A DNA stretch of 48,839 bases from NCBI GenBank assembly GCA_009885535.1, contig VFKL01000109.1, forward strand, positions 1 to 48,839, written 5' to 3'. Shown here piece after piece: positions 34,331 to 42,760 of this stretch. This stretch comes from Chitinophagaceae bacterium (GTDB lineage Bacteria > Bacteroidota > Bacteroidia > Chitinophagales > Chitinophagaceae). Made by a program: the position numbers and the translations under genes. Every line of letters starts with the position of its first letter. Within the stretch, counting starts at the first letter, position 1. The notes beneath the pieces are model-generated. The model made no database searches, was not told the DNA's origin, and was given only the letters and a program-made list of their open reading frames with translations.

Positions 34331-35986
34331 TTATTCAGCAATTTTACCCCAAGCATCCTTTAGTGTAACCGTTCTATTAAATACTAATTTTTCTGAGGTT
34401 GAGTCTTTATCCAAACAAAAATATCCCTTTCTAATAAATTGAAATCTTTCTTCTAAATGGGCTTCAGCAAGCGATGGTTCTATATATGCTTTTGAAATTA
34501 TCGTTAAAGAATCGGGGTTGATAAATGATTTGAAATCGCCTTCTTCAGCTGATGGGTTTTCAACTTTAAACAAACGGTCATATAACCTGATTTCTGCTGT
34601 TGCTGCTTGGGCTGCACTTAACCAATGGATGGTGCCTTTTACAGAAATTCCGCTGGTATCATTGCCACTTTTGCTTTCAGGATAATAGGTACAATATATT
34701 GTTGAGATTTCGCCGTTTACATCTTTTTCAAATGATTCGCATTTTACGATATAGGCGTTTTTTAATCTTACTACAGAACCTGGTGCCAATCTAAACCATT
34801 TTTTTGCAGGCACTTCCATAAAATCTTCTCTTTCAATCCAAAGGGTATTGCTGAATGGAATTGATCTGGTGCCCATCGTTTCATCTGGTCCATTTTCAGC
34901 TGTTAATTCCTCCGTTTTTTCTGCATCATAATTGGTGATGACTAATTTTATCGGATCTAATACAGACATTACACGTTTAGCGGTAACGTTTAAATCTTCA
35001 CGCAAACAAAATTCAAGCAAACTTAAATCAATCATGTTTTCTCTTCTCGCTACGCCTATTTTTTCACAAAAATTACGGATGCTTAAAGGCGTGTATCCCT
35101 TCCTTCTTAATCCACTGATGGTAGGCATTCTAGGGTCGTCCCAGCCATGTACAAATCCTTCATTTACCAATTGTAATAACTTTCGTTTACTCATTACCGT
35201 ATAGGTCATATTCAAGCGTGCAAATTCATATTGTTGAGAAGGGAAAATGTTTAGTTTCTCAATAAACCACTCATATAATTCGCGATGCGGAATGAATTCT
35301 AATGTACAAATAGAATGTGTTATTTTTTCAATACTATCACTTTGTCCATGTGCAAAATCATACATCGGATAGATGCACCATTTATTTGCTGTACGATGAT
35401 GATGCGCATGCTTTATACGGTATATGATTGGATCACGCATCAACATATTGGTGTGCGTCATATCAATTTTGGCACGAAGTACTTTTTCCCCATCTTTATA
35501 CACCCCGTTTTTCATTTCTGTAAAAAGGGTAAGGTTTTCTTCAATACTTCGGCTTCTAAATTCAGATGGTTTTCCAGGTTCGGTAGGGGTTCCTTTTAGT
35601 ATGGCTATTTCTTCTGATGTGCTGTCGTCTACATAAGCCAATCCTTTCTCAATAAGTTCTAGCGCAAATGCATAAAGGTTGTCAAAATAATCAGACGCAT
35701 ACAATTCATTGGTCCAGTTAAAGCCCAACCATTTAATATCTGCTTTTATGCTTTCCACATATTCGGTTTCTTCGGTAACTGGATTGGTATCGTCGAAACG
35801 AAGATTGGTTGTGCCGCCATATTTAGTGGCTAAACCAAAATTTAAGCAAATTGATTTCGAGTGACCTATATGTAAATAGCCGTTTGGCTCTGGTGGAAAA
35901 CGAGTTGATATCGATGTACACTTGTTGGATGCCAAATCCGCTTCAATAATTTCTTCAATAAAATTCAGGCTTTTTTCTTCACTCAT
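34331..35986 (-). CDS. glnS: Glutaminyl-tRNA synthetase
   Basis: Class I aminoacyl-tRNA synthetase charging tRNA-Gln directly. The ATP-binding HIGH motif is in RFPPEPNGYLHIGHSKS (about 28-44), and the KMSKS loop appears as VMSKRKLLQLV near residue 270. DDTNPVTEETEYVESIKADIKWLGF and LRRKGYTPLSIRNFCEKIGV are GlnRS blocks, and the C-terminal anticodon-binding beta barrels are complete (551 residues). A CAAATTTA sequence on the plus strand at 36007-36014 is the complement of a TAAATTTG -7 box. Confidence 0.97.
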   Translation of the reverse strand: MSEEKSLNFIEEIIEADLASNKCTSISTRFPPEPNGYLHIGHSKSICLNFGLATKYGGTTNLRFDDTNPVTEETEYVESIKADIKWLGFNWTNELYASDYFDNLYAFALELIEKGLAYVDDSTSEEIAILKGTPTEPGKPSEFRSRSIEENLTLFTEMKNGVYKDGEKVLRAKIDMTHTNMLMRDPIIYRIKHAHHHRTANKWCIYPMYDFAHGQSDSIEKITHSICTLEFIPHRELYEWFIEKLNIFPSQQYEFARLNMTYTVMSKRKLLQLVNEGFVHGWDDPRMPTISGLRRKGYTPLSIRNFCEKIGVARRENMIDLSLLEFCLREDLNVTAKRVMSVLDPIKLVITNYDAEKTEELTAENGPDETMGTRSIPFSNTLWIEREDFMEVPAKKWFRLAPGSVVRLKNAYIVKCESFEKDVNGEISTIYCTYYPESKSGNDTSGISVKGTIHWLSAAQAATAEIRLYDRLFKVENPSAEEGDFKSFINPDSLTIISKAYIEPSLAEAHLEERFQFIRKGYFCLDKDSTSEKLVFNRTVTLKDAWGKIAE

Positions 35987-36006
35987 AATATAAAAAGTTG
36001 TGGTGA

Positions 36007-36014
36007 CAAATTTA
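36007..36014 (-). promoter_or_regulatory. Putative -7 box of glnS
   Basis: TAAATTTG on the minus strand, 21 bp before the glnS ATG, matches the Bacteroidota TAnnTTTG consensus. No convincing TTTG -33 box is seen. Confidence 0.45.
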
Positions 36015-36068
36015 CGTTATTAAGTGTTGATTGGAATTATCTAAAACAAGTAAATTTCAAATAGTTTA

Positions 36069-36245
36069 AACCCGGATTTTGCAGTTGGAATCGTAATGAA
36101 AGGAAAAAAGGCAATAAAGACGAGTGTTTGAGCCGATTTTTTGGTCGAGAACATATTGAAATATGATAAGATCAAAGAATCAAGCAAACGCAAGTATTTG
36201 AAGCATTTTTTTCTTGTAACAGATTTTAACTGAAAAATCTGGGTT
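36069..36245. mobile_element. 177-bp MITE-like element with 24-bp inverted termini
   Basis: Left end AACCCGGATTTTGCAGTT (36069 onward) and right end, read inverted, AACCCAGATTTTTCAGTT (to 36245) match at about 19-20 of 24 positions. The interior has no reading frame. The right end also folds on itself (AGATTTT with AAAATCT). Its last bases overlap the TAA stop of the PAP2 gene (36244-36246). It separates PAP2 from glnS. Confidence 0.65.
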
Positions 36246-36981
36246 ACAAACGCTTAATCCAATTCATACAAATTTGTTTGTTTTGATAAGAGGGTAGAAA
36301 TATCGAATGCTGATTTTTTTGATGTTTTTGTTTAAAACGAGCGGCCATTTCATCGAAAATAAAGACAGATAATTTGGTTGATGCAATGCCGATTCCTGCG
36401 CCTGCAAGTACATCGCTAATCCAGTGTTTATTATTATACATTCTTAAGTATCCTGTTGCTCCAGCCATTAAATACCCTGCATAACTCAACCAAGGATTAG
36501 ATTCTTTAAATTCTATTCGCATTAATTCTGCAGAGGCAAAAGCTTCTGAGGTGTGACCTGATGGAAAAGATCTGTAATCACGATTGTCCGGGCGTTGTAC
36601 TTTTGTAATAATTTTCAATGGGTGCACAATGGAATTTAAAATCACATTCGACATGGTAAAAATCACTGCAGTTTCTAAAGGATTATGCTTACCTTTTATA
36701 CCTATAGTTTCCATGCCAATAGTAATTGCGGCAGGTGCAATTTGAAAGTAATTGTCTAAAGTTGTTTTTTTGTTGCCCACAAAGTTGTACTGTACATCTT
36801 TAATAATCTGGCTATTTGATAATACAGCTCCTGAAGCAATTAGACACACTGGTAATACAAACGATTTCTTTTTTAAAGAAGTTCCATTTTTTTTAAATTC
36901 TAAATGATCAGATGTAAGTTGTGCATTTGTGCAACAAAAAGAACTGTTGAGAAATAATATCAAAATAATTCGATTCAACAA
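36244..36981 (-). CDS. PAP2-family phosphatase
   Basis: Membrane-associated acid phosphatase/lipid phosphatase. The three PAP2 motifs are visible: KVQRPDNRDYR (KxxxxxxRP-type), FPSGHTSEAFASAELM (PSGH), and the final motif GYLRMYNNKHWISDVLAGAGIG with the catalytic histidine and aspartate. An N-terminal signal-like stretch (RIILILFLNSSFCC) and a hydrophobic segment at about 40-57 suggest export. The start is uncertain: TTG at 36979-36981 is the first candidate after the desaturase stop codon, which is in the same frame 30 bp upstream. It is the third gene of the bshB1-desaturase unit; a role in lipid A or undecaprenyl phosphate metabolism is possible but unproven. Confidence 0.87.
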   Translation of the reverse strand: MLNRIILILFLNSSFCCTNAQLTSDHLEFKKNGTSLKKKSFVLPVCLIASGAVLSNSQIIKDVQYNFVGNKKTTLDNYFQIAPAAITIGMETIGIKGKHNPLETAVIFTMSNVILNSIVHPLKIITKVQRPDNRDYRSFPSGHTSEAFASAELMRIEFKESNPWLSYAGYLMAGATGYLRMYNNKHWISDVLAGAGIGIASTKLSVFIFDEMAARFKQKHQKNQHSIFLPSYQNKQICMNWIKRL

Positions 36982-37011
36982 CAGTTTTCGATTTTCAAAA
37001 ATTAAAACAAA

Positions 37012-38079
37012 TTATGCGTTTCCCATTTTTTTAAGATGCATGGTATGCGAAATAACAGCATCTCTCATTCTGCGGAATTCTATGTATTTAACATCAAACT
37101 CTTCACATGTTTTTTTAATGATTTTACTGATTTCAGGATAATGTATGTGCGAGATTTTTGGAAATAAATGATGCTCAATTTGAAAGTTTAATCCACCTAC
37201 TAACCAGCAAATAACTTTGTTTTTTGTTGCAAAATTTGCAGTAGTTTCAATTTGATGTATTGCCCATTCGTTTTCGATATTATTGTTATCAGCAGGAACA
37301 GGAAAAGATGTTTCTTCAACGGTATGTGCCAATTGGAAAACTATACTCAATACAAAACCAGCAAACATACTCAATGCTAGAAATCCAACAACCCATTTTG
37401 TAAAGCCCAACATGTAAATTGGAAGTACAATCATGATGCTATAGTAAAATATTTTCGCTAGCCAAAAAGCGAAATGGTCAAATGCACTAAATTTCTTCAA
37501 AGGCACAGTTCCTACTTTTTTTCTAAAATACTTCACGTAATCAGTAGCGAAAATCCAAACGATTAACAATAAGCAATAGAGAAACCAAACATAAACATGT
37601 TGAAATTTATGTGCAACATATTTTTTCTGCGTTGGGCACATTCTTAATAACGGTTTGATTTCAATATCATCATCAACGCCATCAATATTGGTGTAGGTGT
37701 GGTGAACGATATTGTGTTTGTTGCTCCACATCAACATGCTAGCACCTAATCCATTTACGGAGTAAGCAGCTATTTTATTCACAAATTTATTATCACTAAA
37801 ACTACCATGTCCGCCATCGTGCATCACATTAAATCCAATGGCAGCGGTTAAGCCGCCCATTATTACACACTCAATAATGGCAATCGCATTTGGAGGTGTA
37901 AAGAATAAAAGATGTACATACAGCGCAACATAGCAAGTCCAAAATAAAATCGCCTTGAAATAAAGCGAAAAATCTCCAGTTTGTTTAAGTTGATTTTCTG
38001 TAAAATACTGTTGAACCCTTTTTTTTAATTCTTGATGAAAAGTAGTTCCAGTATTGTTTTTGAATTTTGGGGTAGCCAT
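37012..38079 (-). CDS. Membrane fatty acid desaturase, linoleoyl-CoA desaturase-like
   Basis: Di-iron membrane desaturase of 355 residues with all three histidine boxes: HDGGH (87-91), HNIVHH (122-127) and QIEHH (300-304). The glutamine in the third box is the hallmark of front-end (delta-6-type) desaturases, although the N-terminal cytochrome b5 domain of fused enzymes is absent, so it needs an external electron donor. Hydrophobic helices lie around 42-60, 68-84, 165-180 and 210-250. It starts 5 bp after the bshB1 stop and precedes PAP2, which points to one transcript. Confidence 0.93.
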   Translation of the reverse strand: MATPKFKNNTGTTFHQELKKRVQQYFTENQLKQTGDFSLYFKAILFWTCYVALYVHLLFFTPPNAIAIIECVIMGGLTAAIGFNVMHDGGHGSFSDNKFVNKIAAYSVNGLGASMLMWSNKHNIVHHTYTNIDGVDDDIEIKPLLRMCPTQKKYVAHKFQHVYVWFLYCLLLIVWIFATDYVKYFRKKVGTVPLKKFSAFDHFAFWLAKIFYYSIMIVLPIYMLGFTKWVVGFLALSMFAGFVLSIVFQLAHTVEETSFPVPADNNNIENEWAIHQIETTANFATKNKVICWLVGGLNFQIEHHLFPKISHIHYPEISKIIKKTCEEFDVKYIEFRRMRDAVISHTMHLKKMGNA

Positions 38080-38084
38080 TTTTA

Positions 38085-38813
38085 TTATGTTGTTTTTTGT
38101 ATGAAAGCATCAAAATTTTGGATGCCTATATTTTTCTTTGAAATAAAACCTTCTGCAAATTTAACCCCAATTCTTTTACCCAACAACTTGTTATGTGTTT
38201 TGAGGATTTCAAGAAATTCCGGGTTTGAAATGTATGTTTCTATGCCTTCTATATCTTTATTATAAAATTGTGTTTTGTATGCCAGTATCGATGCCATTTT
38301 TGTTTCAAAAGTCAAAGTGATATCTACTAAGAAATCCGGTTCTAAATGACGATCTTGGATATAATGAAATACGTATTTAGGGCGCCAAGGCGCTTGTAAT
38401 TGACCATCAAACTCAGTTTCAATTTTTACTAACCCAGATAAAAATGAAGCATCCGCAACCAATTGGGCAGCCTTGCCATGATCGGGATGCCTGTCTTCTG
38501 GAGCGTTACATAAAATGATTTCAGGTTGATATTTGCGAATTACGGTGATTAATTTTCTTTGCGATTGTTCATCATTTATAAAAAAACCATCCGGCAGATA
38601 AAGATTTTCACGCACATCCAAACCCAATATTTTAGATGATTCATCAGCCTCTATTCTCCTTGTTTCAGCATCTCCACGCGAACCCAATTCACCAGCCGTG
38701 AGGTCGATAACGCCAACTTTTTTGCCATTAAATTTCTCTACAACTAACGTGCCCGCACAACTTAATTCAACATCATCTGGGTGAGCACCAATGGCAAGAA
38801 TATCTATTTTCAT
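38085..38813 (-). CDS. bshB1: Bacillithiol biosynthesis deacetylase BshB1 (LmbE family)
   Basis: Zinc-dependent deacetylase that removes acetyl from GlcNAc-malate in bacillithiol synthesis. The LmbE-family metal site is AIGAHPDDVELSCAGTL (7-23) with PEDRHPDHGKAAQLV near residue 105 supplying another zinc histidine. VIDLTAGELGSRGDAETRRIEA and LPDGFF are typical of BshB1. Length 242. bshA and bshC are not in the window. Close relatives act on other N-acetyl sugars, so the thiol role is inferred from the family. Confidence 0.9.
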   Translation of the reverse strand: MKIDILAIGAHPDDVELSCAGTLVVEKFNGKKVGVIDLTAGELGSRGDAETRRIEADESSKILGLDVRENLYLPDGFFINDEQSQRKLITVIRKYQPEIILCNAPEDRHPDHGKAAQLVADASFLSGLVKIETEFDGQLQAPWRPKYVFHYIQDRHLEPDFLVDITLTFETKMASILAYKTQFYNKDIEGIETYISNPEFLEILKTHNKLLGKRIGVKFAEGFISKKNIGIQNFDAFIQKTT

Positions 38814-38953
38814 TTTTTATTTGTTGAACCGAGGTATAAACATTAAAAATTAAAAATTGTTTACTTTTCACTTTTTAATCTTCAGCAATTTAAACCATAA
38901 TAACCAACATAAAAACTTATGTTTAACGTTTGTGAAGTATTTGTGAGGAAATA

Positions 38954-39601
38954 TTATAGAGAGGGATTCAGCGCAATTTCTGGATAACCGTACATTCTTT
39001 GTACTTCCTGAACAATTTTTTCAATCACAATATCTTCTTCCTTTGGTTTATAAGCTTGCTTTAAACTGCTGTTGAAAAAAAATGCAACTGTTTGATATAC
39101 ACCCGCAGCTAGTCCACCTTGATATTCTTTTATGATTTCATAACAGCTATTACCCGTTTCTCTATTGATCAATTTCATTAATATCTTTCCTTGGTATATT
39201 GATAAGTTTGTAAGTGGGGTAGTGAACTCTTTTTTTAATTCTTTTTCTTTAGATTTGATGCATTTTTTCCGTGACCGCTTATCTGTCAAACCCGATAATT
39301 GCTTATTCAATTCGTTTAAAATAATTCCTGATTTTCGCGCATAAGGATAAGTTACATAAACGGCGTTTCTAAGCCGGTTGTATTTTGCCAGTGCTTCCCT
39401 TTGTGCAAAAGTTAATTTACATTGGATATAAATATTGGAAATCGTGGTGCAGGTAATGGTGTCGCCATTGTAAATAATCGCGGTTAGCTTTATGGTGTCA
39501 AGGTTGTTATTAAACTGCGCTTTCGCCGTATGATTCGAAATGATCATTCCAACGAAAAAAATAATTTTAATAAAATTGCAATTGGGTTTAATAAATCGCA
39601 T
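38954..39601 (-). CDS. DUF4294 family protein
   Basis: A 215-residue exported protein of a Bacteroidota-specific family of unknown function. A hydrophobic leader (about 11-29, FIKIIFFVGMIISNHTAKA, ending before QFNNN) is a plausible signal peptide. The conserved part is LAKYNRLRNAVYVTYPYARKSGIILNELN followed by KKCIKSKEKELKKEF and LYQGKILMKLINRETGNSCYEIIKEY-type sequence (SIYQGKILMKLINR). No catalytic residues are known. It is transcribed alone, with 140 bp to bshB1 and a repeat-filled 579-bp spacer upstream. Confidence 0.82.
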   Translation of the reverse strand: MRFIKPNCNFIKIIFFVGMIISNHTAKAQFNNNLDTIKLTAIIYNGDTITCTTISNIYIQCKLTFAQREALAKYNRLRNAVYVTYPYARKSGIILNELNKQLSGLTDKRSRKKCIKSKEKELKKEFTTPLTNLSIYQGKILMKLINRETGNSCYEIIKEYQGGLAAGVYQTVAFFFNSSLKQAYKPKEEDIVIEKIVQEVQRMYGYPEIALNPSL

Positions 39602-39700
39602 GTTTAAATATACAATTTTGATTCATAATTTTATACCATTTTATTTGTTTGGTAACCCGATTTTTTTTGTTGTAAATGTTAAAACAAATTTTCCTAAGAT
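39602..39700. other. Spacer upstream of the DUF4294 gene, nothing recognised
   Basis: AT-rich stretch before the repeats begin. It should contain the DUF4294 promoter, but I cannot identify a clear TAnnTTTG box on the minus strand. Confidence 0.4.
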
Positions 39701-39766
39701 GAGTTTGAGAGGTATTAGAGGTTTGTGAGGTTTGAGAAGTTTAAGAGGTTTGTGAGGTTTGAGATG
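39701..39766. repeat. GAGGTTTGAGAGG repeat tract
   Basis: Degenerate runs of GAGTTTGAGAGGTATTAGAG and GTTTGTGAGGTTTGAGAAG, the same module as at 3653-3700 and 46389-46410. Confidence 0.75.
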
Positions 39767-39800
39767 TATAGTAGGGGTTGAAAATCTTCAACCCCTAAAT
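39767..39800. repeat. TAGGGGTTG hairpin, copy 2 of the GTAAGGGCTG family
   Basis: TATAGTAGGGGTTG, loop AAAATCTT, CAACCCCTA: a 9-bp perfect stem (39772-39780 with 39789-39797). Same layout as 30293-30326. Confidence 0.75.
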
Positions 39801-39882
39801 GTTGTTCAAAAGGTTGGAAGCATCTTCCAAAAATCTGCATCTAAGTTTAAAAAAACTTCGTGCCTTTGCGCCTTCGTGTGTC

Positions 39883-39903
39883 AAAAAAATGCTGCAAGCA
39901 TTT
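39883..39903 (-). terminator. Repeat-borne hairpin, minus-strand terminator-like
   Basis: AAATGCT-GCA-AGCATTT 7-bp stem preceded on the plus strand by an A-run, giving a U-run on minus-strand transcripts. Confidence 0.5.
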
Positions 39904-40101
39904 CGACTTTGTGTCATTTGTTTGTGTTTCAATCCCTTTGCGTCTTTGCTTCTTTGCGAGCTTTGCGCGAAACAAGAAAGGTTTAAGTCGCTTCGCTGGT
40001 TTAATTGTTTAATGGTTTAATGGTTGGATGCATCTTCCCAATTTTGCAACTTTGTTTTATAATAAAACTTCGTGTCTTCCTGTCTTTGTGCCTTTGTGTT
40101 T

Positions 40102-40123
40102 AAAAAAAATGCTGCAAGCATTT
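40102..40123 (-). terminator. Terminator-like hairpin downstream of ccmF
   Basis: Same stem as 39883-39903, with eight A on the plus strand just before it; lies 58 bp past the ccmF stop in the direction of transcription. Confidence 0.6.
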
Positions 40124-40180
40124 CAACTTTGCGTCCTTGCTCCTTTGCGCGCTTTGCGCGAAACAAAAAAACGAATAACT

Positions 40181-42742
40181 TTAATTCGCTAGCAGAAACA
40201 TGTAAAACAATCCAATAAACGCCATCAGCAAAATAAGCCCAGATAAACGATTCGAGAATTTTGCCCTGTAAACGGAACTCATTAATAAGCCCATTGCCAT
40301 TATGATTAAGCCCAACCATACCAAATTGATATATGGAAAAACATATGATTTTACAGTTACAAAATCTATAAGTTGATCGGATTCTTTTATCCCGATTTTT
40401 ATTTTATGATTTTCACTTACCCCAGCAAATTTCACAAATAAATTTTGTGCATAAACCGTATCGTCTATTTGTAATATCCCCAAACTATCTGCTATGATCA
40501 TCGGATAAGCATCAAAATGCATGCTGTCTTTACTTACAAATTGTATTTCGGCCTGTAAGGCGATGTCGTTTTCTCCAAATTTGTATTTCGAATTGGCTGG
40601 ATTTTTTTCAACTTTTTTCAATTCGAAATATCCATTGCTGTAATAACTTTTTTCGCCTTCGCCAATTTCTATTATTTTAAATTGTGTGGTATCTTCTTTG
40701 TTTTCTTTGCCCAATGCAAAGGAGATATAAGTAAAAATATCTTTTGTTAAATATGATTTAGTATCCGGATTGCTGCTCATGTTGTTGTCCTTCATCATAT
40801 ACACATCTGGCTGTAAAACAAAACGTTCTTCCACTTTGGATGTTGTTTTATCCTTTTTTTCGAAATTCAAAAGATAAAAGTTTCTACCTTTCTCATGTCC
40901 GCTCGAATCTTTGATATATGAAACTTGATAGTCGCCCATTTTGGTGGGCACTTCACGAATTAAGGTGAGGTTTTCGGTGGGATCCTCTTCTTTTTTGGAC
41001 ATCGGATCTTTACCAATGGGAACGTTGATCCCATTTACTTTACTATCACTGATTACCGTTTTATTGCTACTCGAAATCAACATACCTATAATCATCAATG
41101 CAAATCCAAAATGGGCAATAGAGGCGCCTGCTGGTTTTAGATTGTTTTTTAAAACCAACGAAATGTACATAATATTAGATATTGCTGCATAAATTGAAGA
41201 AAATAATGCGATGTAAATGGCTACTAAAAACCCTATTCCATGTTTGTTGAAATGAATGGGATAAAAAATAAAAATTAAAGTCGCCATTGCGATTGATACA
41301 ATTATTGGGAATTTAATTTTGCTAATTAAGTAGTTACGACTTGTGTTTTTGTATTTTAAATACTGGGTTATTGCAGTTAGAAATCCAATGAAAATAGACA
41401 CCATAATCATCACCTTGTTATACAAAAATTCTGCATCTTGTGGCATCGCCAGTGGTCCTTTATGAATACGGATAATTAAGTCCTTTAATAAAGGGGTTTT
41501 GCTATATACAGGTATCGAAGTAATTAATATTATAAATAATGCCGATAAAAAAAGAAGCAGCGATCCTATAAACATGTAAAATTCTCTTGAGCTGGTTTCT
41601 TCTTCTGTATGTATCGCTGGGATTTTTTTATAATGCTTAAAAAATAAAATAAATATTGGTACTGCAAATGAAAGGACATACAGGCCAATCATAATGTTGA
41701 TGGCTTTTCCCGCTTCTGTAAATGCATGTACAGAAGTATCGCCAAGAATACCAGTTCGGGTTAAAAAAGTAGAATACAATACAAAAATAAAAGTGAGCAT
41801 GGCAAACAAATAACTTGCCCTTAAAGATCTTCCGGTTGCATTGAAAATAAGCATGGTATGTATTCCCGCTATTAATATTAACCATGGAACTAATGAAGCA
41901 TTTTCAACCGGATCCCATGCCCAATATCCACCAAAACTTAATGATTCATAAGCCCACTTGCCGCCCATCATAATGCCAACGCCCAATACACATGCACTCA
42001 TTAAAGCCCATGGCATCGCAGGTTTTACCCATTCTCCAAAACGTTTTGTTTGTAATCCAGCATAAGCAAATCCAAAAGGAATTATTGTTGAAGCAAATCC
42101 CAAAAATAAAATAGGAGGATGTATAACCATCCAATAATTTCGGAGCAAAACATTTAAACCCATTCCATCTTTTATAAAAGTTAAATAGTTGGGTTGAGAA
42201 AAAATGGGGGCGATGATTTCATTTCTAGTTAATGTAAATGGACTATTTCCAATTCTGACATCAAAAAAGTAAATCCCTAAAATCATGAACATCAAAAAAA
42301 GTTGGGCTAAACTTATAACCGACATAATGGGCGCTTTCCAAATAGTGTGATGCGCTTCCTTTTTATTGAAAATTACAAATGTTCCCAACACGGCATGCCA
42401 AATCGACCATAGTAAAAAACTACCTTCTTGGCCTTCCCAAATACATGACAATAGAAACTTAGATTCTAATTCTTTCGATGCATGCTTGTAGGCATACATG
42501 TACTCGAAATAATGATTATAACAAATGAAGAAAATGATTGAAAAAACAGCAATGATGCTTAAGAAATGGATGATGAAATTTATCTTTCCAAATCTTTGCC
42601 AATCGTTTTTTTGTGCTAAATCTGCTTTTGTAGAAGCCACCCCATACGATATCAACGAAATAAGTGATGATACCAACGCTAGTATTATAAAAAAATGTCC
42701 AATTTGTCCGGGTAATAAATGCTCTCCTTCGAATTTAATCAT
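40181..42742 (-). CDS. ccmF: Cytochrome c biogenesis protein CcmF
   Basis: Inner-membrane haem lyase subunit of cytochrome c maturation system I. The 853-residue polytopic protein has the CcmF blocks IWEGQEGSFLLW (101-112), MVIHPPILFLGF (205-216) and the haem-handling tryptophan-rich motif GGYWAWDPVENASLVPW (271-287). Conserved histidines flank these. About fifteen membrane helices surround a large soluble loop (about 560-800) facing the periplasm. It is longer than the ~650 residues of proteobacterial CcmF because of that loop. It follows ccmE by 18 bp. Confidence 0.93.
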   Translation of the reverse strand: MIKFEGEHLLPGQIGHFFIILALVSSLISLISYGVASTKADLAQKNDWQRFGKINFIIHFLSIIAVFSIIFFICYNHYFEYMYAYKHASKELESKFLLSCIWEGQEGSFLLWSIWHAVLGTFVIFNKKEAHHTIWKAPIMSVISLAQLFLMFMILGIYFFDVRIGNSPFTLTRNEIIAPIFSQPNYLTFIKDGMGLNVLLRNYWMVIHPPILFLGFASTIIPFGFAYAGLQTKRFGEWVKPAMPWALMSACVLGVGIMMGGKWAYESLSFGGYWAWDPVENASLVPWLILIAGIHTMLIFNATGRSLRASYLFAMLTFIFVLYSTFLTRTGILGDTSVHAFTEAGKAINIMIGLYVLSFAVPIFILFFKHYKKIPAIHTEEETSSREFYMFIGSLLLFLSALFIILITSIPVYSKTPLLKDLIIRIHKGPLAMPQDAEFLYNKVMIMVSIFIGFLTAITQYLKYKNTSRNYLISKIKFPIIVSIAMATLIFIFYPIHFNKHGIGFLVAIYIALFSSIYAAISNIMYISLVLKNNLKPAGASIAHFGFALMIIGMLISSSNKTVISDSKVNGINVPIGKDPMSKKEEDPTENLTLIREVPTKMGDYQVSYIKDSSGHEKGRNFYLLNFEKKDKTTSKVEERFVLQPDVYMMKDNNMSSNPDTKSYLTKDIFTYISFALGKENKEDTTQFKIIEIGEGEKSYYSNGYFELKKVEKNPANSKYKFGENDIALQAEIQFVSKDSMHFDAYPMIIADSLGILQIDDTVYAQNLFVKFAGVSENHKIKIGIKESDQLIDFVTVKSYVFPYINLVWLGLIIMAMGLLMSSVYRAKFSNRLSGLILLMAFIGLFYMFLLAN

Positions 42743-42760
42743 TGCAATTGTTTGATTGTA

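Larger units (their letters stand above)
39848..40165. repeat. Two CTTTGCG/CTTCGTG tracts with GCGAAGCG unit between
   Basis: The first tract (about 39853-39975) reads CTTCGTGCCTTTGCGCC ... CTTTGCGAGCTTTGCGCG; a unit GGTTTAAGTCGCTTCGCTGG lies at 39980-40028; a second tract (about 40065-40165) repeats the pattern. Each tract contains AAATGCTGCAAGCATTT. The order of modules equals the reverse complement of 23086-23230, implying a composite repeat copied as a block. No gene is supported here. Confidence 0.8.

Noticed and set aside
40017-40319. 100-codon ORF overlapping the ccmF 3' end
   Set aside because: It runs through the CTTTGCG repeat and is out of frame with ccmF; no signal of coding.
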